Below, one piece after another: positions 23,474-32,975 of a stretch of 64,000 bases of DNA. The translations under genes were made by a program, and so were the position numbers. The stretch is from Streptomyces daqingensis (GTDB lineage Bacteria; Actinomycetota; Actinomycetes; Streptomycetales; Streptomycetaceae), in assembly GCF_014645895.1 (NCBI RefSeq), contig NZ_BMMP01000005.1:1-64000 (forward strand), in the 5' to 3' direction. The number at the start of each line of letters is the position of its first letter. Position 1 is the first letter of the stretch. The notes beneath the pieces are model-generated. The model saw nothing but the letters and a program-made list of their open reading frames with translations, was not told where the DNA came from and made no database searches.

Positions 23474-24916
23474 ATGAGATGGGCACTGGTGAAGGTGTGC
23501 CTCGCCGTCACCGCCATGGTGGTGATCGCCTTCGCCGTGCCTCTCGCGATGGTGGTGAAGGAGACGGCGCGGGACCGCGCGTACTCCAACGCCGAGCGGC
23601 AGGCCGCCACGGTGGGGCCGGTGCTCGCGATCACCACGGACAAGCAGCAGCTGGAGATCGCGGTCGCCAGCACGGAGGCGGGCGGTGACGGGCGGATCGC
23701 CGTCCACGTGCCGACGTCCTCGAAGCAGACCGCCACCGGAGAGGCCGGGAGGCCGCCCGTCGAGATCGGCAGGCAGCGGGCCACCGACGAGCAGGTGGCC
23801 ACGGCACGCCGCAAGGGGCGCGCCTCCACGGTCCAGGTGCCCGGCGGCTACACGCTGCTGCGGCCGACGGCCGTGGCGAGTGGCGAGTTCGCCGTGGTGG
23901 AGGTGTTCATCTCCAACGAGGAGGTCACCCACGGTGTGACCACCTCCTGGCTGATCATCGCGGGCGTCGGGATCGCGCTGATCCTGGGCTCGGTGGCCGT
24001 CGCGGACAGGCTGGGGACGCTGATGGTGCGTCCCGCGGGGCGTCTGGCCGCCGCCGCCCGCTCACTCGGCGAGGGCCGCCTCGGCGTGCGGGTCCAGGAG
24101 GAAGGGCCCCGCGAACTGCGGAGCGCAGCCGTGGCGTTCAATGCCATGGCCGACCAGGTCGTACAACTCCTCGCAAACGAGCGCGAGTTGGCCGCAGACC
24201 TCTCGCACCGGCTGCGTACGCCGCTGACCGTGCTCCGTCTCAACGCGGCCTCGCTCGGCGACGGCGACGCCGCGGCGCACACGCGCGAGGCCGTCGCGAA
24301 GCTGGAGAGCGAGGTCGACCAGATCATCAGCACCGCGCGCGAACAGCGGGAGCAGCGCGCCCAGTCGACGGGCGGACTGGAGTCCGCCGCCTGCGACGCG
24401 GCGGAGGTGATACGCGACCGCATGTCCTTCTGGTCCGCGCTGGCCGAGGACGAGGGCCGCGAGGCGCGCCTGGCCGGTGTGGAGCACCCCGTACGGGTGC
24501 CGGTGGCCCGGGCCGAGTTCGCCGCCGCGCTCGACGCGATGCTCGGCAACGTCTTCCGGCACACCCCCGAGGGGACGGCCTTCTCCGTCGACGTGCACCA
24601 CGGCGGTTCCGCCAGCAACTCGGTGATCGTGCTGGTCTCGGACGCCGGCCCCGGCATCGCCGACCCGGACGCGGCACTGCTGCGCGGCCACGGCGACGGC
24701 AAGCCCGGTTCGACGGGGCTGGGCCTGGACATCGTGCGCAGGGTGGCCGAGTCGACTGGCGGCGACGTGCGGATCGGCCCCTCGGTGCTCGGGGGTACGG
24801 AAGTGCGCGTGTGGCTGACGCTGAACGGGGCCGGCGAGGAGACGGGCAGGCGCCGCGGGCGCCGCAAGTCGGAGCGGCGGCTGAGGTATTCGCCGCGGCG
24901 CAGCACGACGACGTGA
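23474..24916 (+). CDS. Sensor histidine kinase
   Basis: This 480-residue kinase has a membrane segment at residues 5-28, an extracytoplasmic sensor part (about 30-155), a second membrane segment (VTTSWLIIAGVGIALILGSVAV, about 156-178), a HAMP domain with RPAGRLAAAARSLGEG, a HisKA helix with DLSHRLRTPLTVLRL (phosphorylated histidine about 241) and a HATPase domain with the N box NVFRHTPEGT, G1 box DAGPGIADPD and G2 box STGLGLDIVRR. The C-terminus is a short Arg-rich tail. It is cotranscribed with the response regulator upstream. No ligand can be deduced. Confidence 0.93.
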   Translation: MRWALVKVCLAVTAMVVIAFAVPLAMVVKETARDRAYSNAERQAATVGPVLAITTDKQQLEIAVASTEAGGDGRIAVHVPTSSKQTATGEAGRPPVEIGRQRATDEQVATARRKGRASTVQVPGGYTLLRPTAVASGEFAVVEVFISNEEVTHGVTTSWLIIAGVGIALILGSVAVADRLGTLMVRPAGRLAAAARSLGEGRLGVRVQEEGPRELRSAAVAFNAMADQVVQLLANERELAADLSHRLRTPLTVLRLNAASLGDGDAAAHTREAVAKLESEVDQIISTAREQREQRAQSTGGLESAACDAAEVIRDRMSFWSALAEDEGREARLAGVEHPVRVPVARAEFAAALDAMLGNVFRHTPEGTAFSVDVHHGGSASNSVIVLVSDAGPGIADPDAALLRGHGDGKPGSTGLGLDIVRRVAESTGGDVRIGPSVLGGTEVRVWLTLNGAGEETGRRRGRRKSERRLRYSPRRSTTT

Positions 24917-25056
24917 CCGCGGGCGGACGGAAGGCCGGCCGGCGGACGGGTGTTCAGGTGCCGATGACCGAACGGGAGGCGCCCCAGCGGATATTGACGA
25001 TCTGTGGCGGCTCCTTCACCCTGCCGCTCCCGCCCTTCCCTAACCAGGCCATTTCC

Positions 25057-25078
25057 GTGGCTTAAGCGTGGCTCAAGT
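25057..25078 (+). repeat. Tandem 11-bp direct repeat upstream of the chitinase gene
   Basis: GTGGCTTAAGC (25057-25067) is followed immediately by GTGGCTCAAGT (25068-25078), 100 bases before the chitinase start. Streptomyces chitinase promoters commonly carry a pair of direct repeats of about 12 bases used for induction and repression; the sequence here is not the one I remember, so the link is by position only. Confidence 0.45.
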
Positions 25079-25177
25079 CCGCTGACCCGCGTCCGGTACG
25101 AGGGAATTGCCCGAGTCGCCGTCGCTAGCTTGCTCCTCGTCCGAGTCCCACCCACCCCCCACACGAGGCGGTCGAGG

Positions 25178-26263
25178 ATGACTTACGAGGCAGCATCAGC
25201 ACACTCCCGGCGCGGCAGACGCCGCATCGGTCGCATCAGGTTCGCGGCGTCGGTGGTGTCCGTCGCCGTCATGGTCCTCGGCTCCGCGCTGACGACCACC
25301 GGCACCGCCAGTGCCGCAGGGGCGGACCATGGGGGAGTGCAACCCGCGGGTGGCACAGGCGGGAGCCCCGCGGCAGCGGGCGCGTTCACGCCGTACGTCG
25401 ACGTCTCCCTCGAACCCTCCTACGACCTCCTCGGGAACGCAGGGGAGACGGGGGTGAAGGAGTACAACCTCGCCTTCGTCACCTCCGGCGGCGGCTGCAC
25501 GCCCAAGTGGGGCGGGACGCAGGAACTGGGCGACAACGCCGTGGCGCGGCAGGTGGAGGAGCTGCGTGCCATGGGCGGCGACGTAAGGATCTCCTTCGGC
25601 GGCGCGGCAGGCTCCGAACTCGGCCTGGTGTGCGGCTCCGCCGAAGAGCTGGCGAGGGCGTACGGGGAGGTCGTCGAGGCGTTCGACTTGACGAAGGCGG
25701 ACTTCGACATCGAGGGCGCCGCCCTGCCCGACACCGCCGCGAACACCCGCCGCGCCCAGGCCATCGCACAACTCCAGCAACAGCACCCGGACTTGGACGT
25801 CTCCTTCACCCTGCCGGTGCTTCCCGAGGGCCTGACACCGGAGGGCACCGCGCTGCTGGAGGACGCGGCGGCGAACGGCGTCGACGTCTCCGCCGTCAAC
25901 ATCATGGCGATGGACTACGGGCCCTCCTACGACGGCGACATGGGCGAGTACGCCCTGGAGGCCGCCACCGCGACCCAGGCGCAGGTGAAGGCGGCGCTGG
26001 GGATCGAGGACGACGCCGAGGCGTGGCGGACGGTCGCGGTCACCCCGATGATCGGCGTGAACGACGTCGTGGTGGAGGTCTTCACGCCCGAAGACGCCGC
26101 CGAGGTCGCGCAGTTCGCCCGGGAGAAGGGCCTGGCGTGGCTGTCGATGTGGTCGGCCACCCGCGACAAGCCCTGCCCCGGAGGGCCCAAGGACGAGGCG
26201 GACGCGACCTGTTCGAGCATCGAGCAGGGAGAGAACGACTTCACGAGAGCCTTCACGGGCTGA
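25178..26263 (+). CDS. Secreted GH18 chitinase
   Basis: The 361-residue protein begins with a signal peptide (Arg-rich start, hydrophobic ASVVSVAVMVLGSALTTT, cleavage near ASAAG). After a Gly/Ala-rich stretch comes a single GH18 domain with VKEYNLAFVTSGGG, the SxGG-like strand VRISFGGAAG, the catalytic motif in TKADFDIEG (E is the acid/base), and VNIMAMDYG. The usual DGxDxDxE signature keeps DxDxE but has K at the first Asp position. No carbohydrate-binding module or linker is present, unlike many Streptomyces chitinases. ATG 25178 follows GAGGCGG. It would release chito-oligomers for the hexosaminidase and cellobiose or chitobiose import systems. Confidence 0.88.
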   Translation: MTYEAASAHSRRGRRRIGRIRFAASVVSVAVMVLGSALTTTGTASAAGADHGGVQPAGGTGGSPAAAGAFTPYVDVSLEPSYDLLGNAGETGVKEYNLAFVTSGGGCTPKWGGTQELGDNAVARQVEELRAMGGDVRISFGGAAGSELGLVCGSAEELARAYGEVVEAFDLTKADFDIEGAALPDTAANTRRAQAIAQLQQQHPDLDVSFTLPVLPEGLTPEGTALLEDAAANGVDVSAVNIMAMDYGPSYDGDMGEYALEAATATQAQVKAALGIEDDAEAWRTVAVTPMIGVNDVVVEVFTPEDAAEVAQFAREKGLAWLSMWSATRDKPCPGGPKDEADATCSSIEQGENDFTRAFTG

Positions 26264-26407
26264 TCCGCCGTCGCGGTCCGCGGCCCTGATCCCGTGCTTC
26301 CGCCGGTCCTCAGGGCCGCCCGCCAGCGGGCCCCCGGTCAGGGTGGGGCGCAGACCTTCCCCCCACACCCCTGCGCCCCACCCGTCCTCCCTCCCCGGCC
26401 GGAGCGG

Positions 26408-26438
26408 CCCCGTGCCGGACATGCCGCCCGGCACGGGG
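26408..26438. terminator. Bidirectional terminator between chitinase and bglC
   Basis: Perfect 11-base arms (26408-26418 and 26428-26438) with a 9-base loop lie in the 210-base gap between two convergent genes. Confidence 0.75.
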
Positions 26439-26473
26439 GCCTACGCCCGCCCGCGTTCACACCCCTCCCGGGG

Positions 26474-27979
26474 TCACAGGGCCGGAAGCCGCCCCGTACG
26501 GGCCACGTCCGCGTACCAGTGCGCGCTGGACTTGGGCGTGCGCACCTGGGTGGCGAAGTCGACGTGGACGATGCCGAACCGCTTCCCGTACCCGTACGCC
26601 CACTCGAAGTTGTCCATCAGCGACCACAGGAAGTAGCCGCGCACGTCCACCCCCTCCTCCACAGCGCGGTGCACGGCGGCGAGGTGTTCGTGGACGTAGG
26701 CGATGCGGTCCGGGTCGTGCACCCGGCCCTCGCTGTCCGGCTCGTCGGCGTAGGCAGCACCGTTCTCCGTGATGTAGAGGGGTACTCCCGGGGCCTCGCG
26801 GTGGAAGCGGTGCAGCAGCTCGGTGAGTCCGCCGGAGTCGATGCTCCAGCCCATCGCCGTCTGCTCGCCCGGCGGCTGGTGGAAGGCGACGACGCGGTCG
26901 GCGCCCGGCCAGGGCGAGTGCTCGCTCGCGCCGTGCCCGTCGCGGCGCTCCGGGGCGGGACCGTCCTCGTCGGGCTCGACCGCCGAAACCACCGACGGGG
27001 TGTAGTAGTTGACGCAGATGCCGTCCAGCGGCTGGTGCGCGGCGGCCAGATCGCCGTCCTGCACGAAGGACCAGTCGGTGATCCGGGCGGTGTCGGCGAG
27101 GAGGTCCTCGTCGTAACGGCCGTGCAGCATGGGCCCGGTGAAGACGCGCGTCGCGAGTGCGTCGATGCGGCGGGCGGCGTCCCGGTCCTCCGCGGAGTCC
27201 GAACGGGGGCGTACGGCTGCGGGGTTGAGGCTGATCATCACCTCGGCGGACGCCGGGAGGACGTCCCGCAGCGACTGAGTGGCCAGGCCGTGCGCCAGGT
27301 TGAGGTGGTGTGCGGCGCGCAGCGCGTCGGCGGGGTCCGTGCGGCCGGGGGCGTGGACGCCCGAGCCGTACCCCAGGAACGCGCTGCACCAGGGCTCGTT
27401 GAGGGTGGTCCACAGCTTTATCCGGTCGCCGAGCGCGTCGGCGACGAGGCGGGCGTAGTCGGCGAAGCGGAGCGCCGTGTCGCGCTCCGGCCAGCCGCCG
27501 GCGTCCTCCAGCTCCTGCGGGAGGTCCCAGTGGTAGAGGGTGAGGACGGGGGTGATGCCGGCCTCCAGCAGTTCGTCCGTGAGGGAGCGGTAGAAGTCGA
27601 GGCCCCGCTGCTCGGCCGGGCCCCGCCCGGTGGGCTGCACCCGGGACCAGGAGACGGAGAACCGGTAACCGCCCAGTCCCAGCTGGGACATGAGCGCGAC
27701 GTCGTCGCGGAAGCGGTGGTAGTGGTCGCAGGCTACGTCGCCTGTGTCGCCGCCCTCGGTGCGGCCGGGGGTGTGCGAGAAGGTGTCCCAGATCGAGGGG
27801 GTCCGCCCGTCCTCCGCGGCCGCGCCTTCGATCTGGTACGAGGAGGTCGACGAGCCCCACATGAAGCCCGGTGGGAAGCGGAGATCCGCCACGGCCGCTC
27901 CGGCCGCGGGGGAGAGGCCGTCCGGGGGTTGTGGAGAGGGCTGCGGGGCGGCGTCGGGGGACAGGGGGGACATGGTCAT
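26474..27979 (-). CDS. bglC: GH1 beta-glucosidase BglC
   Basis: This 501-residue intracellular enzyme splits cellobiose imported by CebEFG-MsiK. The GH1 fold starts near residue 34 ([19 protein letters not shown]); the acid/base is E195 in TLNEPW and the nucleophile is E405 in ITENG. No signal peptide is present. ATG 27979 has GGGAG 8 bases upstream; an ATG 6 bases further in (27973) is a possible second start, and the frame to 28036 has no ribosome binding site. The CebR box at 27979-27992 overlaps both the ribosome binding site and the start codon, so repression could act directly on expression of this gene, separate from the cebEFG box. Confidence 0.93.
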   Translation of the reverse strand: MTMSPLSPDAAPQPSPQPPDGLSPAAGAAVADLRFPPGFMWGSSTSSYQIEGAAAEDGRTPSIWDTFSHTPGRTEGGDTGDVACDHYHRFRDDVALMSQLGLGGYRFSVSWSRVQPTGRGPAEQRGLDFYRSLTDELLEAGITPVLTLYHWDLPQELEDAGGWPERDTALRFADYARLVADALGDRIKLWTTLNEPWCSAFLGYGSGVHAPGRTDPADALRAAHHLNLAHGLATQSLRDVLPASAEVMISLNPAAVRPRSDSAEDRDAARRIDALATRVFTGPMLHGRYDEDLLADTARITDWSFVQDGDLAAAHQPLDGICVNYYTPSVVSAVEPDEDGPAPERRDGHGASEHSPWPGADRVVAFHQPPGEQTAMGWSIDSGGLTELLHRFHREAPGVPLYITENGAAYADEPDSEGRVHDPDRIAYVHEHLAAVHRAVEEGVDVRGYFLWSLMDNFEWAYGYGKRFGIVHVDFATQVRTPKSSAHWYADVARTGRLPAL

Positions 27980-27992
27980 GGAAGCGCTCCCA
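27979..27992. promoter_or_regulatory. CebR box at bglC
   Basis: The 14-mer TGGAAGCGCTCCCA (27979-27992) matches the CebR palindrome TGGGAGCGCTCCCA at 13 of 14 positions. It covers the GGGAG ribosome binding site and the first base of the bglC start codon on the - strand. Confidence 0.88.
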
Positions 27993-28075
27993 TTCGAGGA
28001 CGTGAAGAGGTGCGGGTCGGTGGGGTGAGGCCACATCGGGACGGGCGGGCAGGAGCCGTAGGTGGCGGGCCGCGG

Positions 28076-28124
28076 CCGGCGGCGGGTCGCCCCGGGCTCC
28101 TGAGAGCCCGGACCCCGCCGCCGG
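28076..28124 (-). terminator. Hairpin between cebG and bglC
   Basis: An inner 8-pair stem (28092-28099 with 28104-28111, loop CTGA) is extended by an outer 12-13-base stem (28076-28087 with 28112-28124) with one bulge and a small internal loop. It follows the cebG stop by 19 bases and precedes bglC, so it would separate cebEFG from bglC or lower read-through. Confidence 0.75.
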
Positions 28125-28142
28125 GACGGGTCAGGACAGGCC

Positions 28143-29120
28143 CTAGCCCTTCACCGCGCCCTGCATGATGCCGCCGACGATCTGCTTGCCGAACAGGGCG
28201 AAGGCGATGAGCAGCGGCAGAGTTCCCAGGAACGCTCCCGCCATGATCACGGACTCGTCCGGGATGTAGCCCCGGCCCAGTCCGGTCAGCGCCACCTGCA
28301 CGGTCGGGTTGTCCTGGGTGAGTGCGATGACCGGCCAGAAGAACTCGTTCCAGGCCATCACGAACGTCAGCATCCCCAGCACCGCCATCGCGGGCCGGGC
28401 CACCGGGAAGACGATGTGCCACACGACGCGGAGACTGTGCGCGCCGTCCACCCGGGCCGCTTCGATGAGTTCGGTGGGAAGGGCGTTGACGAGGTACTGC
28501 CGCATGAAGAACACCCCGAACGCGCTCACCATCAACGGCAGGATCACCGCCTGCAGCTGGTTCGCCCACTCCAGCTTCGCCACCGCCATGTACAGCGGCA
28601 CCACGCTGAGTTGGGGCGGCACCATCATCGTGCCGATCACCGTCAGCAGCAGCGCGTTCCTGGCGCGGAAGCGCAGCTTCGCGAAGGCGTATCCGGCGAG
28701 CGTGGCGAAGACGACCGTGCTGACGGCGACGGTGCCGGCCACCACGAAGGTGTTCAGCAGCGCCTTGCCCATGTTGGCGTCGTTCCACGCGGTGGTCATG
28801 TTCGGGATGAGGTTCGACCCGAACCAGAAGGGCGGCGGAGTCTCCGCCAGCCGCTGGTTGTCGCGGGACGCGGCGATCGCCGTCCACACCAGCGGGAAGA
28901 GCGAGCCGAGCGTGAAGAGCGAGAGGACCGCGTAGGTCAGCCGCCCCGCGTGCAGATGCCTGCCCGCCGTGCCCGCCCTCTTCGTCGTGGCGGTCCTGCC
29001 GCCCCGCCCGCCGGACGGGCCCTCGCCCGGTGCGGGTGCGCCCTGCGCCGCGCCGGGGCCCGTGAGCGGTTCCGGCGTCTGGTCCCGTGTGTCCGTCTGC
29101 ACCGTGCCGACCTCCCTCAT
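28143..29120 (-). CDS. cebG: Cellobiose ABC transporter permease CebG
   Basis: This 325-residue protein is the second membrane subunit of the cellobiose importer. About 45 N-terminal residues are cytosolic and low in complexity; six hydrophobic segments follow, with the binding-protein-dependent transport EAA loop in [20 protein letters not shown] (about residue 212). ATG 29120 overlaps the stop of cebF (29117-29120); GTG 29102 with GGGAGG upstream is an equally good start. It is a type I importer permease that pairs with CebF and the shared ATPase MsiK, which is not in this window. It is repressed through the CebR box upstream of cebE. Confidence 0.92.
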   Translation of the reverse strand: MREVGTVQTDTRDQTPEPLTGPGAAQGAPAPGEGPSGGRGGRTATTKRAGTAGRHLHAGRLTYAVLSLFTLGSLFPLVWTAIAASRDNQRLAETPPPFWFGSNLIPNMTTAWNDANMGKALLNTFVVAGTVAVSTVVFATLAGYAFAKLRFRARNALLLTVIGTMMVPPQLSVVPLYMAVAKLEWANQLQAVILPLMVSAFGVFFMRQYLVNALPTELIEAARVDGAHSLRVVWHIVFPVARPAMAVLGMLTFVMAWNEFFWPVIALTQDNPTVQVALTGLGRGYIPDESVIMAGAFLGTLPLLIAFALFGKQIVGGIMQGAVKG

Positions 29121-30112
29121 TGGCTCGAGCTCCTCTGCAGGCGCCTGGCGATCAGCCAGTTGGCGAGGCCGATGACCAGCAGGATCAGGAACATCGTCCA
29201 GGCGATGGCGGAGGCCCGGCCGAGGTGGAAGTTGAACCAGCCCTGCTCGTACAGGTAGAGCCCCAGCGTCTGGTACTGGTGCGATCCGCCGCCCGTCTGG
29301 GAGCCCCCGAACAGCAGGGGCTCACCGAAGAGCTGGGTCGCTCCGATGGTGGAGACGACGACAGTGAAGAGGATCGTCGGCCGCAGCGAGGGGATCGTCA
29401 CGTGCCAGAACTGCTGCCACCGCGAGGCCCCGTCGAGGGCCGCCGACTCGTACAGGTCGTCGGGTACGGCCTGCATGGCGGCGAGGTAGATGAGCGTGTT
29501 GTAGCCCGTCCAGCGCCAGATCACGATGCTCGACACCGCGATCTGCGACGTCAGCGTGCCGTTCTCCCAGTCGACGTGATCGAAACCGGCCAGCCCCAGC
29601 GCCCAGTTGATCATCCCGTAGTCCCGCCCGAAGAGCAGCGCGAAGACGAGGGTCGCCGCGGCGACCGAGGTCGCGTACGGGGTGAGCATGACCACGCGGA
29701 AGAACATCGAGCCGCGCAGCCGGTAGTTGAGCAGGTGGGCCAGGCCGAGCGCCATCGCCAGCTGGGGCACCGTCGAGAGGACGCCGATCGTGGCGGTGTT
29801 GCGCAGGGCGTTCCAGAAGAACTCGTCCTCCCACAGTCGGGAGAAGTTGTGCAGGCCCGCCCACTCCATGTGCGTGGGGTCGTGCAGCGAGACGTTGTGC
29901 AGCGACGCCCAGCCCGTGTACAGCAGCGGGAACAGGCCGAAGGCGGCGAAGAACAGGAAGAAGGGGGCGATGAAGGCGTACGGGCTCCACCGGGCGTCCC
30001 GGCGGTAGCGGCGGCTGCGGCGCTCCTCGGCGCGGCTGCCGCCGCCACTCGCGGCGGGACGGACCGGCGGCTTCCCCGAGCCGGTCGCGGGCTCAGTCCT
30101 CGACAGCGTCAT
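29117..30112 (-). CDS. cebF: Cellobiose ABC transporter permease CebF
   Basis: This 331-residue membrane protein is the first permease subunit of the importer. A polar start (about 45 residues) precedes six membrane segments; the EAA-type coupling loop is in VPDDLYESAALDGASRWQQF (about residue 217). Its start overlaps the 3' end of cebE by 20 bases and its stop overlaps the cebG start by ATGA, so the three genes are one translationally coupled operon. Confidence 0.93.
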   Translation of the reverse strand: MTLSRTEPATGSGKPPVRPAASGGGSRAEERRSRRYRRDARWSPYAFIAPFFLFFAAFGLFPLLYTGWASLHNVSLHDPTHMEWAGLHNFSRLWEDEFFWNALRNTATIGVLSTVPQLAMALGLAHLLNYRLRGSMFFRVVMLTPYATSVAAATLVFALLFGRDYGMINWALGLAGFDHVDWENGTLTSQIAVSSIVIWRWTGYNTLIYLAAMQAVPDDLYESAALDGASRWQQFWHVTIPSLRPTILFTVVVSTIGATQLFGEPLLFGGSQTGGGSHQYQTLGLYLYEQGWFNFHLGRASAIAWTMFLILLVIGLANWLIARRLQRSSSQ

Positions 30113-31454
30113 CGATCTTCTTCACCGCCGCGTTCCAGCCCTCCTCGGGCGACTTGCCCTGCTGCTCGACCTGGAGAATGCCGATGTTGCCGATGTTCTC
30201 CTGGATGAGCTGGTCCTTCGGGCCGAGCACGGCCGTCGGTATGTCCTTCGCGGCATCGGAGAAGATCTCGCCGATGGGCGCGTCGTCGAAGTACTCGTGT
30301 TCCGCGTCCGCGACGGCAGGAAGCGAGAGCGCCTTGCTCGAACTGGGGAAGCTGGCCTGCTTCTCGAACAGCTTCGCCTGCTGCTCCGGCGCGGTCAGCC
30401 ACTTGGCCAGCTTGACGGCCTCGTCCTTGTTCTTCGCGTGCTCCGGGACGGTCAGGAACGAGCCGCCCCAGTTGGCGGGCCGGGGCGGTGCTGCCACGTC
30501 CCAGGCGTCGGCGCCCTTCGGGCCGGACTTCTCCTTGATGTAGCCGAGCATCCAGGGCGGGCAGATGACGGAGGCGAAGGTGCCGTTGGCGTACGCCTGG
30601 TCCCACGCCTTGTCGAACTGCTTGAGCTTGCCGGTCATCTTGCCCTCGACGGCCTGCATCGCCAGGTCCCAGGACTTCTCGACGGCTTCGCTCTTCTTGT
30701 AGATCAGCTTGCCGTCCCGGTCGTAGTTCTTGACGGCGTAGCTGGAGACCGACCCGTTGTAGAGGCCCGCGGCGGCGTCCGTGAAGGCCGTGCCCTTCGG
30801 GGCGTCCTTCATGTAGTCCTCGCCCGTCTCCACGTACTTGGCCCAGTCGCCGGCCCACAGTTCGGCGACGTCCTTGCGGTCGGTGGGCAGCCCGGCCTTC
30901 TTGAACAGGTCCTTGCGGTAGCACACGCCCATGGGGCCGATGTCCGTGCCGAGGCCGACGACCTTGCCGTTCTCCGCTTTCGCCTGGTCCCATTTCCAGG
31001 GCAGCCAGGCGGACTTGTCGACGCCCTCCGCCTTCGCCATGTCGACGAACTTGTCCGAGTGGAGGTTCGCGACCTCGTTGATGTTGCCGACCTCGACGGC
31101 CTGGATGTCGCTCAGACCGCTGTTCGCCGTGAGGTGGTTGAGCAGCGCGGGGTAGTAGTCCTCGTTCCGCTCCGTCGAGTTCTCCTTGATCTTGATGCCG
31201 GGATTGAGCTTCTCGTACTCGTCGTAGAGCCCGGCCTGCTTGTACCCGAAGACGCCGAAGACCCCGACGGAGACGACGGTCTTGCCGTCCGCGCTCGTCC
31301 CCGAGCCGCTGCCCCCGCCGTCCTGCGCGCAGCCCGCGAGGAGACCCGCGGCGAGCACGGCGGCGAGCCCTGAGGCGGTGAGGCGCCGGGAACCCGGGCG
31401 GTGCCGCAGGTGGCTGGTGCGGTGGAGCGGGGAAGTGTTCCTGCTGGTGTGCAT
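30093..31454 (-). CDS. cebE: Cellobiose-binding lipoprotein CebE
   Basis: This 453-residue solute-binding protein has a basic signal followed by a lipobox LLAGC (cysteine near residue 42), so it is anchored outside the membrane. The family core of cluster 1 sugar-binding proteins is seen, including VGVFGVFGYKQAGLYDEYEK and the late SFPSSSKALSLP. It captures cellobiose and cello-oligosaccharides for CebFG. ATG 31454 has GGGAGGGG about 11 bases upstream. A perfect 16-base CebR palindrome lies 51-66 bases before the start. Confidence 0.93.
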   Translation of the reverse strand: MHTSRNTSPLHRTSHLRHRPGSRRLTASGLAAVLAAGLLAGCAQDGGGSGSGTSADGKTVVSVGVFGVFGYKQAGLYDEYEKLNPGIKIKENSTERNEDYYPALLNHLTANSGLSDIQAVEVGNINEVANLHSDKFVDMAKAEGVDKSAWLPWKWDQAKAENGKVVGLGTDIGPMGVCYRKDLFKKAGLPTDRKDVAELWAGDWAKYVETGEDYMKDAPKGTAFTDAAAGLYNGSVSSYAVKNYDRDGKLIYKKSEAVEKSWDLAMQAVEGKMTGKLKQFDKAWDQAYANGTFASVICPPWMLGYIKEKSGPKGADAWDVAAPPRPANWGGSFLTVPEHAKNKDEAVKLAKWLTAPEQQAKLFEKQASFPSSSKALSLPAVADAEHEYFDDAPIGEIFSDAAKDIPTAVLGPKDQLIQENIGNIGILQVEQQGKSPEEGWNAAVKKIDDAVED

Positions 31455-31504
31455 GGCTGTGCCATCCCCTCCCGTACTTACGGGCTGTGAAGGGAGCGGC
31501 TATC

Positions 31505-31520
31505 ATGGGAGCGCTCCCAT
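31505..31520. promoter_or_regulatory. CebR box upstream of cebE
   Basis: ATGGGAGCGCTCCCAT is a perfect 16-base palindrome containing the CebR consensus TGGGAGCGCTCCCA (31506-31519). It lies in the cebR-cebE divergent region, 51 bases from the cebE start and 163 bases from the cebR start. CebR bound here is released by cellobiose in known species. Confidence 0.95.
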
Positions 31521-31682
31521 ACTTGATGAGTTGAAGAGTCCACGAGAGGTGGCGGGGTGTCAAGGGATACGGCGGCAACGTGCCCCGTACCTCGTGTAGT
31601 TGAATGATCCGAGCCGGGCGGGCCGCAGCAGCAGTGGCGGCGGCCGTCACGGCGGGGGCCCGACCAGGGAGGGGAGGCATCG

Positions 31683-32840
31683 ATGGCGGCAGCCCACCTC
31701 GGACGCACGTCCCGTTCCGCGGGCGGGGGAAGGCCCAGGCCGACCCTCGAACAGGTCGCCGCGCGCGCGGGTGTCGGCAGGGGCACCGTTTCCCGTGTCA
31801 TCAACGGTTCGCCGAGTGTCAGCGACCGCACGCGGGCGGCGGTCGAGGCGGCCGTGGCCGAACTCGGCTACGTGCCCAACGGCGCCGCCCGCGCGCTGGC
31901 CGCCGGGAGCGCCGACGCCGTCGCGCTCGTCGTGCCCGAGACCGAGACCAAGCTCTTCGCGGAGCCGTACTTCTCCGGCATCCTGCGCGGCGTCAGCGCC
32001 GAACTCGCCGACAGCTCCATGCAGTTGCTCCTCACCCTCATCCGGGACGAGCACGAGCGGGACCGCTTCGCGCAGTACGCGGCGGCCCGCCGCGTCGACG
32101 GCGTGCTTCTCGTCTCCGTCCACGCCGACGACCCGCTGCCCGACCAGCTCGTCGAGTCGGGGATGCCCGCGGTGCTGGGCGGCAGGCGCAGCGGCACCGA
32201 GACCGTGCCCTACGTCGACTCGGACAACGTGGACGGCGCGCAGATCGCCGTCGAGCACCTGATCGGCCGTGGCCGCCGTGCCGTCGCCACGATCACCGGC
32301 CCGCTCGACATGTACGTGGCCCAGTGCCGCCTCGAGGGCCACCGTGCCGCGCTGCGAGCCGCCGGGCGTGAGGAAGACGAACGGCTCGTCGCGCACGGCG
32401 ACTTCACCGAGGAGGGCGGCAAACGCGCGATGCGCGAGCTGCTGGAGCGGGCTCCCGAGGTGGACGCCGTCTTCTGCGCCTCCGACCTGATGGCGTCCGG
32501 TGCCCGGCTGGCGCTGCGCGAAGCCGGCCGCGGCGTCCCGGCCGACGTGGCGCTCGTCGGCTTCGACGACTCGGCGGTCGCCCGCCACATGGACCCTCCG
32601 CTGACCAGCGTCCGGCAGCCCATCGAGGAGATGGGACGTGCGATGGTGCGGACGCTGCTGGGGCTGATGGCGCGGGAGCGGGACTCCGTATCCGGCGGGG
32701 CCGGCGGGGTCGGCGGGACCGGTGGAGGCGGGATCAATGCGGCCGGTGGGACCGGCGGGACAACCGCGCAGGCCGTGCGGCGCGCGGCCGCGGGCTCCGT
32801 GGTGCTCCCCACCGAACTGGTGCGGCGCGGTTCGTCCTGA
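31683..32840 (+). CDS. cebR: LacI-family cellobiose repressor CebR
   Basis: This 385-residue repressor has an N-terminal HTH (about residues 20-65) with LEQVAARAGVGRGTVSRVING and hinge ALAAGSADAVALVV, then a periplasmic-binding-like sensor domain with VDGVLLVSVHADD and CASDLMASGARLALREAG. Close to the C-terminus (about 336-360) it carries a Gly-rich insertion (GGAGGVGGTGGGGINAAGG) encoded by imperfect GGCGGG repeats, which the family does not usually have. It is divergent from cebEFG and would silence cebEFG and bglC until cellobiose binds; in plant-associated Streptomyces this protein also gates virulence. Confidence 0.93.
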   Translation: MAAAHLGRTSRSAGGGRPRPTLEQVAARAGVGRGTVSRVINGSPSVSDRTRAAVEAAVAELGYVPNGAARALAAGSADAVALVVPETETKLFAEPYFSGILRGVSAELADSSMQLLLTLIRDEHERDRFAQYAAARRVDGVLLVSVHADDPLPDQLVESGMPAVLGGRRSGTETVPYVDSDNVDGAQIAVEHLIGRGRRAVATITGPLDMYVAQCRLEGHRAALRAAGREEDERLVAHGDFTEEGGKRAMRELLERAPEVDAVFCASDLMASGARLALREAGRGVPADVALVGFDDSAVARHMDPPLTSVRQPIEEMGRAMVRTLLGLMARERDSVSGGAGGVGGTGGGGINAAGGTGGTTAQAVRRAAAGSVVLPTELVRRGSS

Positions 32841-32975
32841 GCCGGGCCCGGCGGCCGAACCGCCGCCGCGGTAGCGGCCGGAAGCCTGCCCCTGAATGTG
32901 ACGGGGAGTGAGTCGGTCACCCCTCCGGACAACTCCCGCGTGCGGCACCCCCGGTGCTGCCCTTTGCTGCCTGGT

